Assembly (NCBI RefSeq): GCF_028389875.1 | Contig: NC_084687.1 | Coordinates: 4,066,157-4,130,156, forward strand | From: Rhea pennata | Lineage: Eukaryota > Chordata > Aves > Rheiformes > Rheidae | DNA length: 64,000 nt | Reading direction: 5' to 3' | Shown here: piece after piece, positions 24,900 through 35,685 of the stretch | Layout: the number at the start of each line of letters is the position of its first letter | Numbering within the stretch: position 1 is the stretch's first letter | Program-made: the position numbers and the translations under genes | The notes under the pieces: generated by a model | Told to the model about the DNA's origin: nothing | The model's input: only the letters and a program-made list of their open reading frames with translations | Databases searched by the model: none

Positions 24900-27800
24900 C
24901 TGGAGCGGGGAAAGAAAGAGAAAATGGTGGCACTGGAGGCAGCGGGGATGTGCCACAGGATGGGGAACACCTGGCAGCCCCCCAGCTTGCAACTCCCCAC
25001 CATGGTGAGATGCAACTGCTCCTGAGGAGGGGCAAGGTGCCTGCTGCAACATTGAAAGTGCTGCTGAGCAGCAGACAGGGGAGAGGCCATGCAGGGGGCT
25101 TCACTCGGAGCTGGCTGAGCTGATGGCTGGAGGGAGGAAGCCAGGCCGCATTGCTGGGGCATCTCACCTGCTTGTTCATGAGGACGTAGATGATGGGGTT
25201 GTAGAGGGAGGAGCTCTTGGAGAAGAAGGCAGGCACTGACATGAGCGTGGCGGTGAAGTCGGCTCCCTTGTTGGTGAAGATCCAGAATGCCACCACTGCA
25301 TAGGGTGTCCAGGCCAGCATGAAGCCCAGCACCATGAGGATCACCATCCGCGTCACCTCCTTTTCTGCCTTCTGTGTTGTGGCTGACTCCTGCTGCTGGG
25401 CGGCTGCCTAGGGGCATGGGCAAGGGCAGTGAGCAGGACCCTGCAGCTCTTCGCCCTAGCATCGCCTCCCATCTCCTGCCCAGGTAGCCCACCCCATCTC
25501 CCTTTGCTCCCTGGTCCCCATCTGGACACTACCTCTCGGACTTTGCAAATGAGCCGCCCATAGGAAAAGAAGATGACCACGACAGGGATGATGAAGTGGA
25601 TGATGAACATGTAGAGGACATAAGACTCGTTGTGGTAGTCGGGGTTGTGGGTATAGTAGTCAGGGCCACAGGAGCACTGCATCCCCTCCGGCATGTATCT
25701 GCCAAGAAGAAAGATTAGGATGTTCTTGAGGACCCTCCTTGGGGATGATGGAAGCAAGTTAAAATGAGTGACTGGATCTTCTGCAGCCGGGAGATGCTCC
25801 CAGAGCAGCACGTGTCTCTTGGGTGAGATCGTCAGTGGCTTCAGAGCACTCACCCTAGCTCCGTTATCCCCTTTCCCTCTTCCCCCATGCCCCAGGGAGC
25901 CTCAAATTCCCAGAGCTCCTCGGTGCGCTGGAGTCCCTCCCGGAACCTGGCTTCATGGCAGGCTGCTCCCACCAGGGCAGGCAGCGAGTGAGCAAGGCCC
26001 GCTTTGGCGCTCGCCCCGCGCCAACACATCGCGCTTCGGCGCGTAGCATGGGTTTGTTGTGACACTCACTTCCTCCCACAGGGAACAGGCTATTTATTTC
26101 CTTCCTACATGGCTGAGCAGTTGCCTGCCGGGAGCCACCTGCTCTCTCCCTCTGCAGATGGGGGGATGCTGTGCAGGGATGGGAGCTGCCGGTGGGGCCG
26201 GTCTGAGCTCTGGAGGGCTTCGCCCCATGCATGGGGCCCATGTCCATGGGGGACTCAGCTTGGATGGACATAGCTAGGGGGCTGAGGACGGCTGCCCAGC
26301 TGGGAATCTTCTTCCACAGCTGGAATGGGACTGTGGCCATGGGGTTTACTGTGCTGTCACCAGCTGGTGGCGTGGGGACTTGCTGCCTCTGGAGCCACTT
26401 CCTGTGTGTGCCCCTAGGTTTGATGACCACTCTGACACACGGTTTCGGGAGGCCTGAGCCACAGCATTAGAGAAATCTCCTCTATCTCCTTGGTTCCTTC
26501 CTTATGCTCTGGGCAGTGCAGAGAGCAGTGGTGGTCCATGCTCCCCAGTAATCCTCCTAGCCAGGCCATCACGTGCTCCTGGAAGCATGAGTACCTCTGC
26601 AGTGCTGGGACTAGGGTGGACGGGAGGGCTGGTCAGGGTGGGATCAGGGACACGTGGCTGCAGGGTCCAGGAGGCGCAAGGAACAACACTGGGGCTGCTG
26701 CGGCGGAGCAGCACATGAGCAAGGCCAGATGTGCCTCTCTGGAGCAGCCTTCTCTGCTGGATGGCTCACTGAAATGCCATTTAGGGTCCACAGAGAGAAA
26801 TGGGCCCTTCATGGCGTGATTATCCTGGGTGTGGGTCGCAAGGATGGGTTGAACTGTGCTGGCAGAAGCACCTTTTTCTCCCTGCAGCATGTAAAGGGAG
26901 CTTGGAGGATTATTGCAACTGGAGACACTGGGCCTGGGGCTACCTTGACTTCTGGGAGACACAGAGCCATCGTAACACCAAAAGACATGGTGTTTCCAGT
27001 CTCGCTCAGATGAAGCTTGGGGAGTTTCATGGCAGGAGATAGGCCGTGTCTCCTCCCATCCCACTAGGGTGTCTGCATGGCAACTGGGGCTGCCGTGGAG
27101 CATCTATCAACTCACCTGGACCAGCCGAAGAGGGGTGGAGCTGCACAGGAAAAGGCCATTACCCAGGTAAAAGCAATGCCCATCATGGCATGGGTTGAGG
27201 AGAAGCGGAAATTCCCCATGGGTTTGCAGACAACGATATAGCGCTCGATGGCCAGGACAACCAGGGACCACAGGGCAACTTGGCCTGTACAAGGAAGAAA
27301 AAGAGAGCATGAGATGGCATTAAGGTCTCTTCTGAGCTTCATCTCTTCATGGTCTTGTGGTCACAGCAAAGAGCAGAGAGAGCCAAGGGGTTGAGGATCA
27401 GCGAGGGGTGACCGGTATCTTTGCGAAACAGGAGCAGTGGGAAGAATCTGCCTGTTAAATAACCAAGAATCTCCTGCCTGTAACGTGCAAAATGTCTAGG
27501 AGCCGAGGGGAGCGTCTGTGTCGCAGCGGGACCCTGGGGAGGGAGGAGGGATCATCGTGATTTTTTAATTATTTAAAAGTCAATGGGGCGAACGCCACCC
27601 GGGCGCCAGGAAGCACCGTTTCCGGCAAAGACGCCAGATGTATCCAAACCTGTTGATGCCTTTAAATGTGTTTCGTGAGCCTCCCATCGCTGCTGGATCA
27701 GCTGGAGGAGGTGTAGGGGGAGGCTGTGCGGGTGGGCATGCGGGCACATTTATTTATAAGGGATAATTAAACTTCAGGGGATTGGGAGCGTTTAGTCAGT

Positions 27801-28158
27801 GCTGTAAGCCTGCTAATGCCCCTAGCTGTGATAATCTGCTGATAACTACACCCTGTGCTAGGATTCGCTGGAGACCTGCTGCTAGCACGGTGACTGCTTC
27901 CCATCAAACTTTCTTCCACGTGATCAGGAGCCTTCTTGTGCTTTACTAGATAAAAAGAAAAAAAAAAATAAAAAAGAAGGAAGCCCAAATAACATTGCCT
28001 GAAGCACACAAGGCTGGAAGCACCTTTCTGTTTGCAGGCTCTCTTGATCAGAAATGGGGCAGACCCACATGATGCTCTGCTGCCTCCCTAATACCAAGCC
28101 TTTCCTCAATCCTTGGCTTAGGTCAAGGACTTAGCCCTGCTTTGGCATTGCAGAATAT

Positions 28159-28200
<42 letters not shown>

Positions 28201-29403
28201 CCAGATAGGAGACATTGCAGGAAATCACTACTTTAAAAAGAAAAGAAGTCCTTGCATTGGTTGTGACTCTGCTGCGAGAAATAGCGGTTGTCAGCTGAAT
28301 CACGAGGTGTCGTGTGGGCCTGGCGGGCTGCGTGGGCACAGGGTGCGAAATGAAGTTTCCTATTTTGCAAGGGGGCTTGGTGCAGGGCACAGCATAGGCA
28401 GCGCTCGTGTCCCGGAGGAGTGAAATACGGAAGCTCCCACGGGGCAGCCAAATCGGGTGCAACTGGGGCAGAGCTGAGCTGTGGATGCAAAGGCTGGGCC
28501 TGGTTTCTCTCACTTTGTGCAATCCCACCGCTGGGCCCCTTCCCCTCTGCAACACCACTCTTATCTCAGGGACCTGGTGCAGACGTCCCCGCCAGGTCTC
28601 TGCCAGACCTCCAGCCTTGGGGCGAGACCTCGGCCATGCCCCTGGGGACTTGGGCTGGGTGAGATTTGACCCTCTAGACCGGGATCCCTTCTTCGTTTGC
28701 TTTGCAGCTGTTCCACTGGTCATGAGATCACCGATTCTCAATGTCGAGACCAAGCTTAAGGAAATTCCCCCTTTTTCATTTTTATCCCTGCTTTTAAGGA
28801 GAAGGGAGGGCTTGCACCGTGTCCTCTGCCCGTGCAGCGACTCAGCACTGCAGCTTGCAGCCCGTTTCTGTGTGCTGCAAGAGGACAGCTGCAGTTTTCC
28901 CCACGGGTGGGATGCTGTGGGCACCAGACCTGTCCCAACCGCAAAAGAAAAGAAAAGAATTGGGCTCCTGAAGCCCCACGGGAATAAATTCATCCGCTGC
29001 CAAGCCTTGCCCCTGGGCGCGCTCCTGTCCCGCAGCCCTTACCTCCCAGCGTGGCGAAGAAGCCCTCCACGGCGCAGCCGACGGGGCCGAAGACGAAGTA
29101 GCCGTTCCAGGCTGTGTAGAAGGTGACCGTGAAGCCGAAGCAGGCCATGAAGAGGTCGGCCACCGCCAGGTTGACAAGGATGTAGTTGAGCGGCTGCCGC
29201 AGCTTCTTGTGCTTGAAGGTAACCAGCAAGGTGAGGAGGTTGATGGGCAGCCCGGTGGAGATGAGGAAGAAGATGTAGCAACACACAACGCGGTATTTCC
29301 AGGGCTCGGCTAGGTAATACTGGGGGTACTCGAAGGGGCTTCGCACCACCCCTGTCTTATTGGACATAGGCACATAAAAATTGATACCTTCCGTCCCATT
29401 CAT
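24768..29403 (-). CDS. RH2: RH2 opsin, green-sensitive cone pigment, five coding exons
   Basis: A retinal-binding G-protein-coupled receptor of cone outer segments that activates transducin. The coding exons on the minus strand are 29043-29403, 27116-27284, 25533-25698, 25168-25407 and 24768-24899. They join in frame, with GT-AG borders, into 355 codons. The lengths of the first four (361, 169, 166 and 240 bp) match the classic visual opsin plan. Key residues in bovine numbering are all present: N2 and N15 glycosylation sequons, D83, C110 and C187 disulfide, counterion E113, ERY 134-136, E181, K296 for the retinal Schiff base, NPIIY in helix 7 and C322/C323 for palmitoylation. Residue 122 is Gln, as known in avian RH2 and unlike the Glu of rod rhodopsin. 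The start follows the invariant MNGTEG opening. No disabling change is seen. Official bird symbol is often OPN1MSW. Identification as RH2 rather than RH1 rests on Q122, the CGP after C185 and the Ser-rich tail. Confidence 0.97.
25168..25407 (-). CDS. RH2: RH2 exon 4 (residues 233-312)
   Basis: 240 bp between a CCTAG acceptor and a GTGAGA donor. It begins with the AAAQQQES stretch of loop 3 and the EKEVTRM segment, then helix 6 with the WTPYA motif. Helix 7 carries A292, S295 and the retinal attachment site K296, followed by NPIIY. The intron before it (25,408-25,532) is only 125 bp. Confidence 0.97.
25533..25698 (-). CDS. RH2: RH2 exon 3 (residues 177-232)
   Basis: 166 bp between a GGCAG acceptor and a GTAGTG donor, ending exactly on a codon boundary. 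It encodes extracellular loop 2 with E181 and the CSC motif carrying disulfide C187, then helix 5 and the start of intracellular loop 3 (CKVRE). Confidence 0.96.
27116..27284 (-). CDS. RH2: RH2 exon 2 (residues 121-177)
   Basis: 169 bp, bounded by a CAG acceptor and a GTGAGT donor. It starts by completing Gly121, then Gln122, the main green/blue tuning site of RH2. Helix 3 continues to the E134-R135-Y136 motif, followed by intracellular loop 2 and helix 4, ending in FGWSR. Confidence 0.97.
28164..28200. repeat. 37-base T run inside RH2 intron 1
   Basis: An uninterrupted T tract on the plus strand, equal to poly(A) in the sense direction of RH2, in the 1758-bp first intron. It looks like a retroposed poly(A) tail or pure slippage. 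No flanking target-site duplication or element body was recognised, so origin is undecided. Confidence 0.85.
29043..29403 (-). CDS. RH2: RH2 exon 1 (residues 1-120 and first base of codon 121)
   Basis: Encodes the extracellular N-terminus with two NxT sequons (N2 and N15), helices 1 and 2, and helix 3 up to the Gly-Gly pair. D83, C110 and the counterion E113 are present. The exon is 361 bp and ends in phase 1 at a GTAAGG donor, the same position as in rhodopsin. The first codon is ATG at 29,403-29,401. Confidence 0.97.
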
Positions 29404-29691
29404 CCTGCCAATATTTTGGCAGCTGCTTTACTTCGTGGTTTCTTTTAAAATCAAATGTTCTGCTTTATTCTTTTTCTTAATTTAATTTAGTTTCAACTCC
29501 AATTTACCAAAAAATAAAGTCCCCCAATGTTCAAAAATACCCAATTAAAAAAAAATCCCTCCCCCCGCCCCGTTCCAAAACCCAAACAAATAACGACAGC
29601 GGTAAATCCTGAAGGAACGAGGGGTGGTGCGCGGTCCCTGCTCTGTGTCGAGGGCTGGCGGCGCTCACCTGCCAAGGGAGGTTTTATACCC

Positions 29692-29698
29692 TTCGGCC
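29692..29698 (-). promoter_or_regulatory. TATA box of RH2
   Basis: The minus strand reads GGTATAAAACC. The box lies about 290 bases upstream of the RH2 start codon, which would place transcription start near 29,665 and give a 5' untranslated region of roughly 260 bases. The nearby photoreceptor-type CRX site supports this as the core promoter. Confidence 0.55.
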
Positions 29699-29723
29699 TC
29701 CTCGAGGGAGCGCGGGGGGAGGC

Positions 29724-29730
29724 CGGATTA
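29724..29730 (-). promoter_or_regulatory. CRX/OTX binding site upstream of RH2 TATA
   Basis: The minus strand reads CCCCTAATCC, containing the K50 homeodomain core TAATCC used by CRX and OTX2 in photoreceptor promoters. It sits about 26 bases upstream of the TATA box. A weaker CAATCC follows near 29,765. This arrangement is typical of opsin promoters. Binding is inferred from the motif only. Confidence 0.5.
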
Positions 29731-31337
29731 GGGGCTAGGCTAACTTTGGATGACAAGGGCAACGGGATTGAGAGGGGTTGATGGTTTAAGCACCCTCTAA
29801 GCAGCCAGTTGGCCCCAAAACCTGCATTAAAGCGTATTAATTGCCATTAAGTGTTTAATATTGTTTAAGGAGTTGAGAGGAGGAAGGGCCAGGATGGGGA
29901 GCACCTTGGAAGAGGGGTGAAGATAGGAGGTGAAGCATTGAGTTGGAGAGCTGCTACATTGGCAAAACGATGGGGAAAATGGGTCCAGGCTCAAGTCCCT
30001 GGTGTAACCGCAGCCTTTGGTGCGTTCCCAGGTAGCCAAAGGATCTGTTTGGGGATGTTTTGGGCATAGGTTGGGGAGGGTGTGGTGTAGCATCCAGCTC
30101 TGCCACACAGACCTTGGGCTGGTCATTGGGGAGGAGAGGACCGAGGACTGTGGACACAGCTGGCACAGGTTCCTGGGGGTCTGCGAGTTTCAGCCCTGGC
30201 TGTTCAGTTGCTCTGTGGTTGAGGCACCCAGTTCAGCATCTGCTTTGGATAATGGTGTCCCAATCACAGAGCATCACAAGGCTCCGTTCACATGGGCCAG
30301 GACTGCTGCTGTGCAGAGGCAGGATGGGAAGCTGCCTCCTACTCCAAAAGCTGCAGTCTTCATAAACATAGCACCTTCTGGGCAACTATCTCAGCCACAT
30401 TATGACCTGATTCAAGTGCCCTGGGCTGAGTGCAAAGGACTGAATTTCTTCTGCTGCTCCTGCCTCCTTTCTGGGCTGAAGGGTGTGTTTATCCACCTCT
30501 GCTCTCCAGGACCCAGGTGCCTCAGGTGAGCCTCCATGGGTCACTGGCACGTCAGGAGGGAGCCCACCATCTGTGCTGGGCCACACACTCTATTCAGATC
30601 CCAGTCCAAGGCTGTAGCCCAACAAAGCCAATGCCGGGGCATCCTGCCTCCTGGAAGCTGGCAGGGAGCGAAGGCAAGCATTTCCTACCCACACACCTCT
30701 TTCCTGTCCCAGGAAGTGGGGCACCAATCTAGGCTGCAGCTTTGCAAGGATTGGTGCGGTTTAGGGAGATTCCTTGGCCACAGCTCTAAAAACAGCTTGA
30801 TTAATTTGCTACTCATTTTGGCAGTTACTTCACTCAAAAAGTAGTACCTAAGCACCTCGGAGAGGGTGCTATTTGAGGTGAGGGATCTTCATCCCTGTGC
30901 ACACAAAACCATAAAATCCTTCTCAGCAGGGTCAGTGCTAGCCTGGAGTCTCAATGCTCCATCCCACCCTATCCACGCTCTTCCCCCAATTCTTTCTTCT
31001 GGGTCATGGATGCTCCTTCTCCAGGAGACCTGCCTAAGGCGTCTTAGCAAAGCTCTTCCATTAATCTCTGACATCTGGTGGCATTAATGGCCCTGATCTG
31101 TTAAGGCGGTAAGTGGTTAGCCTCTTTCCCACAGCTGCCCTCTGCCAAGGCAAGGTGGATGGAAAACGTCAATGTGGTCTTGCTGGAAGAACAAGGTCTC
31201 CTGTAAAATTGGAGTGCCTTGGAGCTAGAGGGCAGGAGCGGAAGCCAAGGGGCATGGAGTAGGATGAAAGACAGCCTAATCGCTGGCCCCTGATCTCCGC
31301 AGGTCCAAGAGGAGTAGAACTAGGACGTGGCAAGAGT

Positions 31338-31365
31338 AAGTGGGTCACAGCAAGTGGGTCACAGC
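31338..31365. repeat. 14-bp tandem duplication
   Basis: Two adjacent identical copies of AAGTGGGTCACAGC. Each contains GGGTCA, a nuclear-receptor half-site, so the pair forms a direct repeat with 14-base spacing. This may be chance slippage. Confidence 0.75.
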
Positions 31366-33784
31366 AGCCTCAGGTGCCCCGAGATAAGGACTCCTCATGG
31401 GATGTCTGTGCCATTCAGAAGTATCTCGCTGCATGTTTTGCGAAATTACTGCACTCATGAAATCACTAGTCACAACATGCCCAGTGCAGGTCTTTTCTAG
31501 GCTCTCTGCAAGTTCTTCCATGGGGGAAAGAGTTTCGTGTGGAGAACTCCCATGGCCTTACTTCTCTAAAAGCTTTGCCTGGAGGTACTTCATGCCTGTC
31601 TTGATCGCAGTCAGGCTTCTGAACATACAAAACTTGGACACACTTCACAGAATTAGTTCAGTACTCAGGAAAAAACATAAAAGCAAATACATGTAAACAG
31701 ACAAGTCCAGATGTGCATCTCAATTCCAGCCTATCATTCCCAGCTGCCATGGTAGAGAGTAGCTCTGTTCCCCTAAAATATTTCACCATAATGGTCCAGC
31801 TTCAAAGGATTTGGACCTTGGTGTCAGTTCTAGTGCCATGAGAAAGCTCATAAGTTTCTCCAAAGTTTTGTCTGTGAATGTGACGAACTCATGGGAAAGT
31901 GAATTTTCACCTTCCAGGATTTCTTTCATTGAGACTAACTTTCTGCCATATCTTTGTAGTGTTTCATCTTTTCCTGAAGAGTTGCACAAACGAGGCATAA
32001 CTGGGGAAGGAGCAGGAGAAATGACGGTTGTTTTCAATGGGAAAGGATCAGTAAGGGGAGAGGCTGGGGGAAAGGGTCAGCAGTATTTTCTGCACAGAGG
32101 ATTTCTCCTTGGCCAAGGCACACCCTCTCCTCTCCTTGTTCCAACTAAGGCTTGGTGCAACCTTGGTTTCATACTTTGTGCCCAGGAACCTTTGACATAA
32201 AGGGCTGCTAACATCTGGACCAAGAGGGCATTCGCCCAGCCTTGGAGCAGTGCTCAGGATGTTTCCCCTTGCTGGGATCTGAATATGAAACAGGTAAGTG
32301 CAAGTTGCCTTGTTGTTCCAACTGTGCTGATCATGGGGTTGTCCCTGCCCTGCTGTCCTCATGGCCTTAGCTTTCTCCCCTTGCAAGCAAAGGCTGGCGT
32401 TTTGGTAGATACCCTGAGCCTGGTGGTGTTGTGGATTTAGAGTTCCCAGCAGGTCAGCAGCAGCTGGAGCAATGCTAAAGGCCTCAAATCAACTCAGCAG
32501 AAGAAAATGATACCAGGGGATATCTGGTTCCTCCAGGATGTGTCCTGAATGCAACCTCACTTCCCTCTGTGTGTCTGTCACAGAAATAGAAAGTGATGGC
32601 TTTAATGTGGTATCTCTTAGCAAGGAAACTTTGCCGGCTGTCTCCCAGAGAGCTCTCAATTGTTTTCTGTGCTGACTCCAAGGCAAAGAAGGCAAAAGCA
32701 AAATCTGGGCCCTGTTGAACGAGAGAGAGGGAACAATCCCTTTTTCCTTCTTGTTTGTCCTTAAGAAAAGGAAAGGTTTTCTTGCCTCTTGCAGGATTTT
32801 CTGCTTTGCTAAGCTCTTTGAGATGAGATTGTCTCATATTCATTGCTTGTCAGCATGTTGCATGACGGAGCCCTGAGCTTGTCTGGGCTTTCATGTCCTG
32901 TGTAAAGCAAGACATGATGATGATAATCAAATAACCGAGCAGCGGCTGCTTGCACCAAGGCATTCATCGGGCTCAAGCGATGCGCAGAGCAGACCATGCA
33001 GGTGGTTGGGTGTTGGGAGAGGTGTGCTCCCTGGGGTGGCAGGAGCCGGGAGCCCTCTCCTGTGCTGATCCTCGTGCATGATGCAGGGCACGGCTGTGCA
33101 TCGCCTCTTTGGTCGTGGGGAACTAAGTGACTTGACCAAGGGCACACAGGGAGCCAGCTGCAGAGCGAGGTGTAGCAAAATGCAAAAGCAACAGCACTAA
33201 AAACCTATTGTAAAGCAAACCAAGATGCCCTGTATATGCCTTTCCTGAATAAACCCAGACAAGTGCTTCCCCTTCATCTAGATTCCCTCAGTCCAAAAAG
33301 AAACCATGTGGTGCCATGGGCTAATCTGAGTGCAGACACTGAAATTCAGTTTTGAAGCCCCAGGGATTACCTCTGGCTGTATCTGGCACTTTCCCATCTG
33401 TGTCTAAATTATCGTGGTGGACTAATGCAGAGGACCTGAACCCTGCGCTGCACACCAGGGCCGGTGTTGAGTGCAGAACGGCGCAGAGTTTGCTTTTCTG
33501 CCTTTGGCTGGCTTTGTAATGCATTACGCTGAATCTCCCTTCTGGAGGGGCTTGCAGACAGGAAAAGAAGAAAAGAGGGAAGTGTGAACATCACACCGAC
33601 ACGTACCTGCCTCCCGGTACCCCCAGGCTGCCCGGGGAAGACCTCACTCCCCCGTATCAGATAGCAGCCACGCGAGGCTGGTGCGCTGAGCCGCTTACGC
33701 TGGCCTTGCGAGCTCCCTCGCCGGGAAAGGGGTTAAAGCAAGCTAAAGCCGGAGCGTTGTGGAGCCATATGGAGGGGAAGAAAA

Positions 33785-33811
33785 CCCTTCATCCTGTAAT
33801 TGGATTCGTTC
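33785..33811. promoter_or_regulatory. duplicated homeodomain-type element, copy 1
   Basis: A 27-bp sequence containing CTGTAATTGGATTC. It matches the copy at 35,659-35,685 at 24 of 27 positions. TAAT followed by inverted GGATT resembles a paired-type homeodomain dimer site. It lies about 4.4 kb upstream of the RH2 start codon. Flanking sequence is not obviously shared, so it looks like a short element rather than a duplicated segment. Confidence 0.35.
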
Positions 33812-35658
33812 CCAGCGGCTCCGGGCGGAGGTGAGGCTGAGTGGAGCTGACAGGTCGTGATGGGTGAGGTGCTGTCAGCCGCCCCGGCCAAAGCAGGATG
33901 TGTGTGCACAAACTTGTAGATCAATCCATTAGAGTGGATCAAATAGATTTAAATGTGTGGCAGGGAGAAGGAGGACACAGATGTATTTACAATTCGGTTC
34001 GGTGGGCCGTTCCTCCCCCAGCATGGATTAACTCGGCCAAGGAGGTGGCCTGGGCCCTCTGCCGACGGGAGCCGCGTGCCGGCACCGGCTGCCTGCAGCT
34101 CCTCCGGGCTTGCGCTGCTGCGGCCGTCCAGGACAAGGGGCTGGCGGTGCAAAGAGGGGCTCTTCGTGCCATTTCCCCCTGAACAAGAGCGCACAGAAGC
34201 CTGTCTCTTGCCATGCAGCAGGCAGGTCCTTGCTCAGAGCCCTCAAAACTCGCTGCACCCACAGGCTTTGGCCAGGGGAAACTCCAACTTCTGTTTTCCT
34301 TGCAGGAGTCTCCTTTGCAGCTCCTTCTCCAGGCTCTGCACACCAGTGCAGCCTGGCAGGGGGTGGCTGCACCAGCACCAGAAGGCAGTCAGGAGGCAGG
34401 AGGAGACCTGCAACACCACCGCCAACCTCATACATGCAACATTCACAAGCGAGCAGGCCCCCCCCCCAACACACACCTACCAGGTTTTTCCTCCTGCTGC
34501 TGATCCATGTAACATCTCTATAAGCACCGTAAGATTTCCTTGCAGAGATGAAAAGTCATTGGGACCTGTCATTTTTTTGCCAAGGAGCTGAGCAACTCCA
34601 GTTCAGCCGCCAATTTGCACCATGCTGCATGGTGCTGTCAACACTTCTAAGTGATAAACTCGGGCTGTGGCATAGTGTGCAGGTTTGCAAGACAGTACCC
34701 CAGCCCTCCAGCAGCGCAGGAGCAGCCCAGCCCGTTGAAGCAGCGCGAGCGTGTTTTCCTAGCTGTTAGCAGCTGCGCAAGGAAGCAAACCAGCCGATAG
34801 GAGAGCGAGAAGACGCTGGCTGTTCCCGTGAGGTCTTCCCGTCTTGCTAATGGCAAATGCCTTACTGGGAAGCCAGGCACCCAGAGAAAAGCAAAGCCAT
34901 CTCGTTTAACTCCGAAGGGATGGAAGAGTGCAGCATCGCCATGGCTGCGTTCTGCAGCGTCCAGCAGCGCCTGCTGCAGGCCAGCTTTGAGGACGGCTGA
35001 GCAGTCAGAAAATGGGATTTAGGCAAATAACAGTAATCCAGCTCTTTTATTTTTAATTTGTAAATCTCATTAGAAGTTGGACCCTGTTGTTCCTGAGGGC
35101 CTTATTTTGGATGTTTGCAGCCCGCTGCAGCAATGCTTTACACATGCTGTTTCATTTTGTCATAACTGGGTCATTTTTTTTTTTTCATTTCTAGTGCACA
35201 GCTCTTGTTTTCTCTGTGGAAACCTGGAGACTGCTGTGACAGGTCCGGCTGGCTTTTTATGTTTTGGGAAAAAGTGTTGAGGAAATTTGGGATTTACTTG
35301 TTTGTTTATTGTTTTCCAGCAGGGCTGTTTCCCAGGCTGGGCTCACTCTGGGGCTCCTTGCTCCGATGTCTTTTTTTTTGGCCCATGCATGGACACTTTG
35401 GTGCTCCAAGTCCTGGCAAAGCCACCCCCTGGCAGCACTTTGGGTCTCCCAGGCAGAGCCCCTCTCTTTGCTGCCTTGCCCAGGCTCTCGCCATCAGACG
35501 GGCCCCGCCATCGCCTCATTTCGGGCGTCGCGGTCCTTGCGATGGTGGCTGAGCATCCTGAGCTGGAGCTCATTTTTTGCCCTCATCTTCCTGCTGTCCC
35601 TGCTTTAAAGCCCTCTAGGGATTTGCTCCAGACCAAATGTATGCCTTCTCTTCCTTTG

Positions 35659-35685
35659 CCCTTCATTCTGTAATTGGATTCATTT
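35659..35685. promoter_or_regulatory. duplicated homeodomain-type element, copy 2
   Basis: Second copy of the 27-bp element in the same orientation, 1.87 kb from the first and about 5.9 kb upstream of the MLN TATA box. The core CTGTAATTGGATTC is identical, and the three differences are pyrimidine or purine transitions. Confidence 0.35.

Noticed and set aside
28118-28993. 291-codon open frame on the minus strand
   Set aside because: It lies in RH2 intron 1 and includes a poly-lysine run that is only the translated T tract. No family resemblance.
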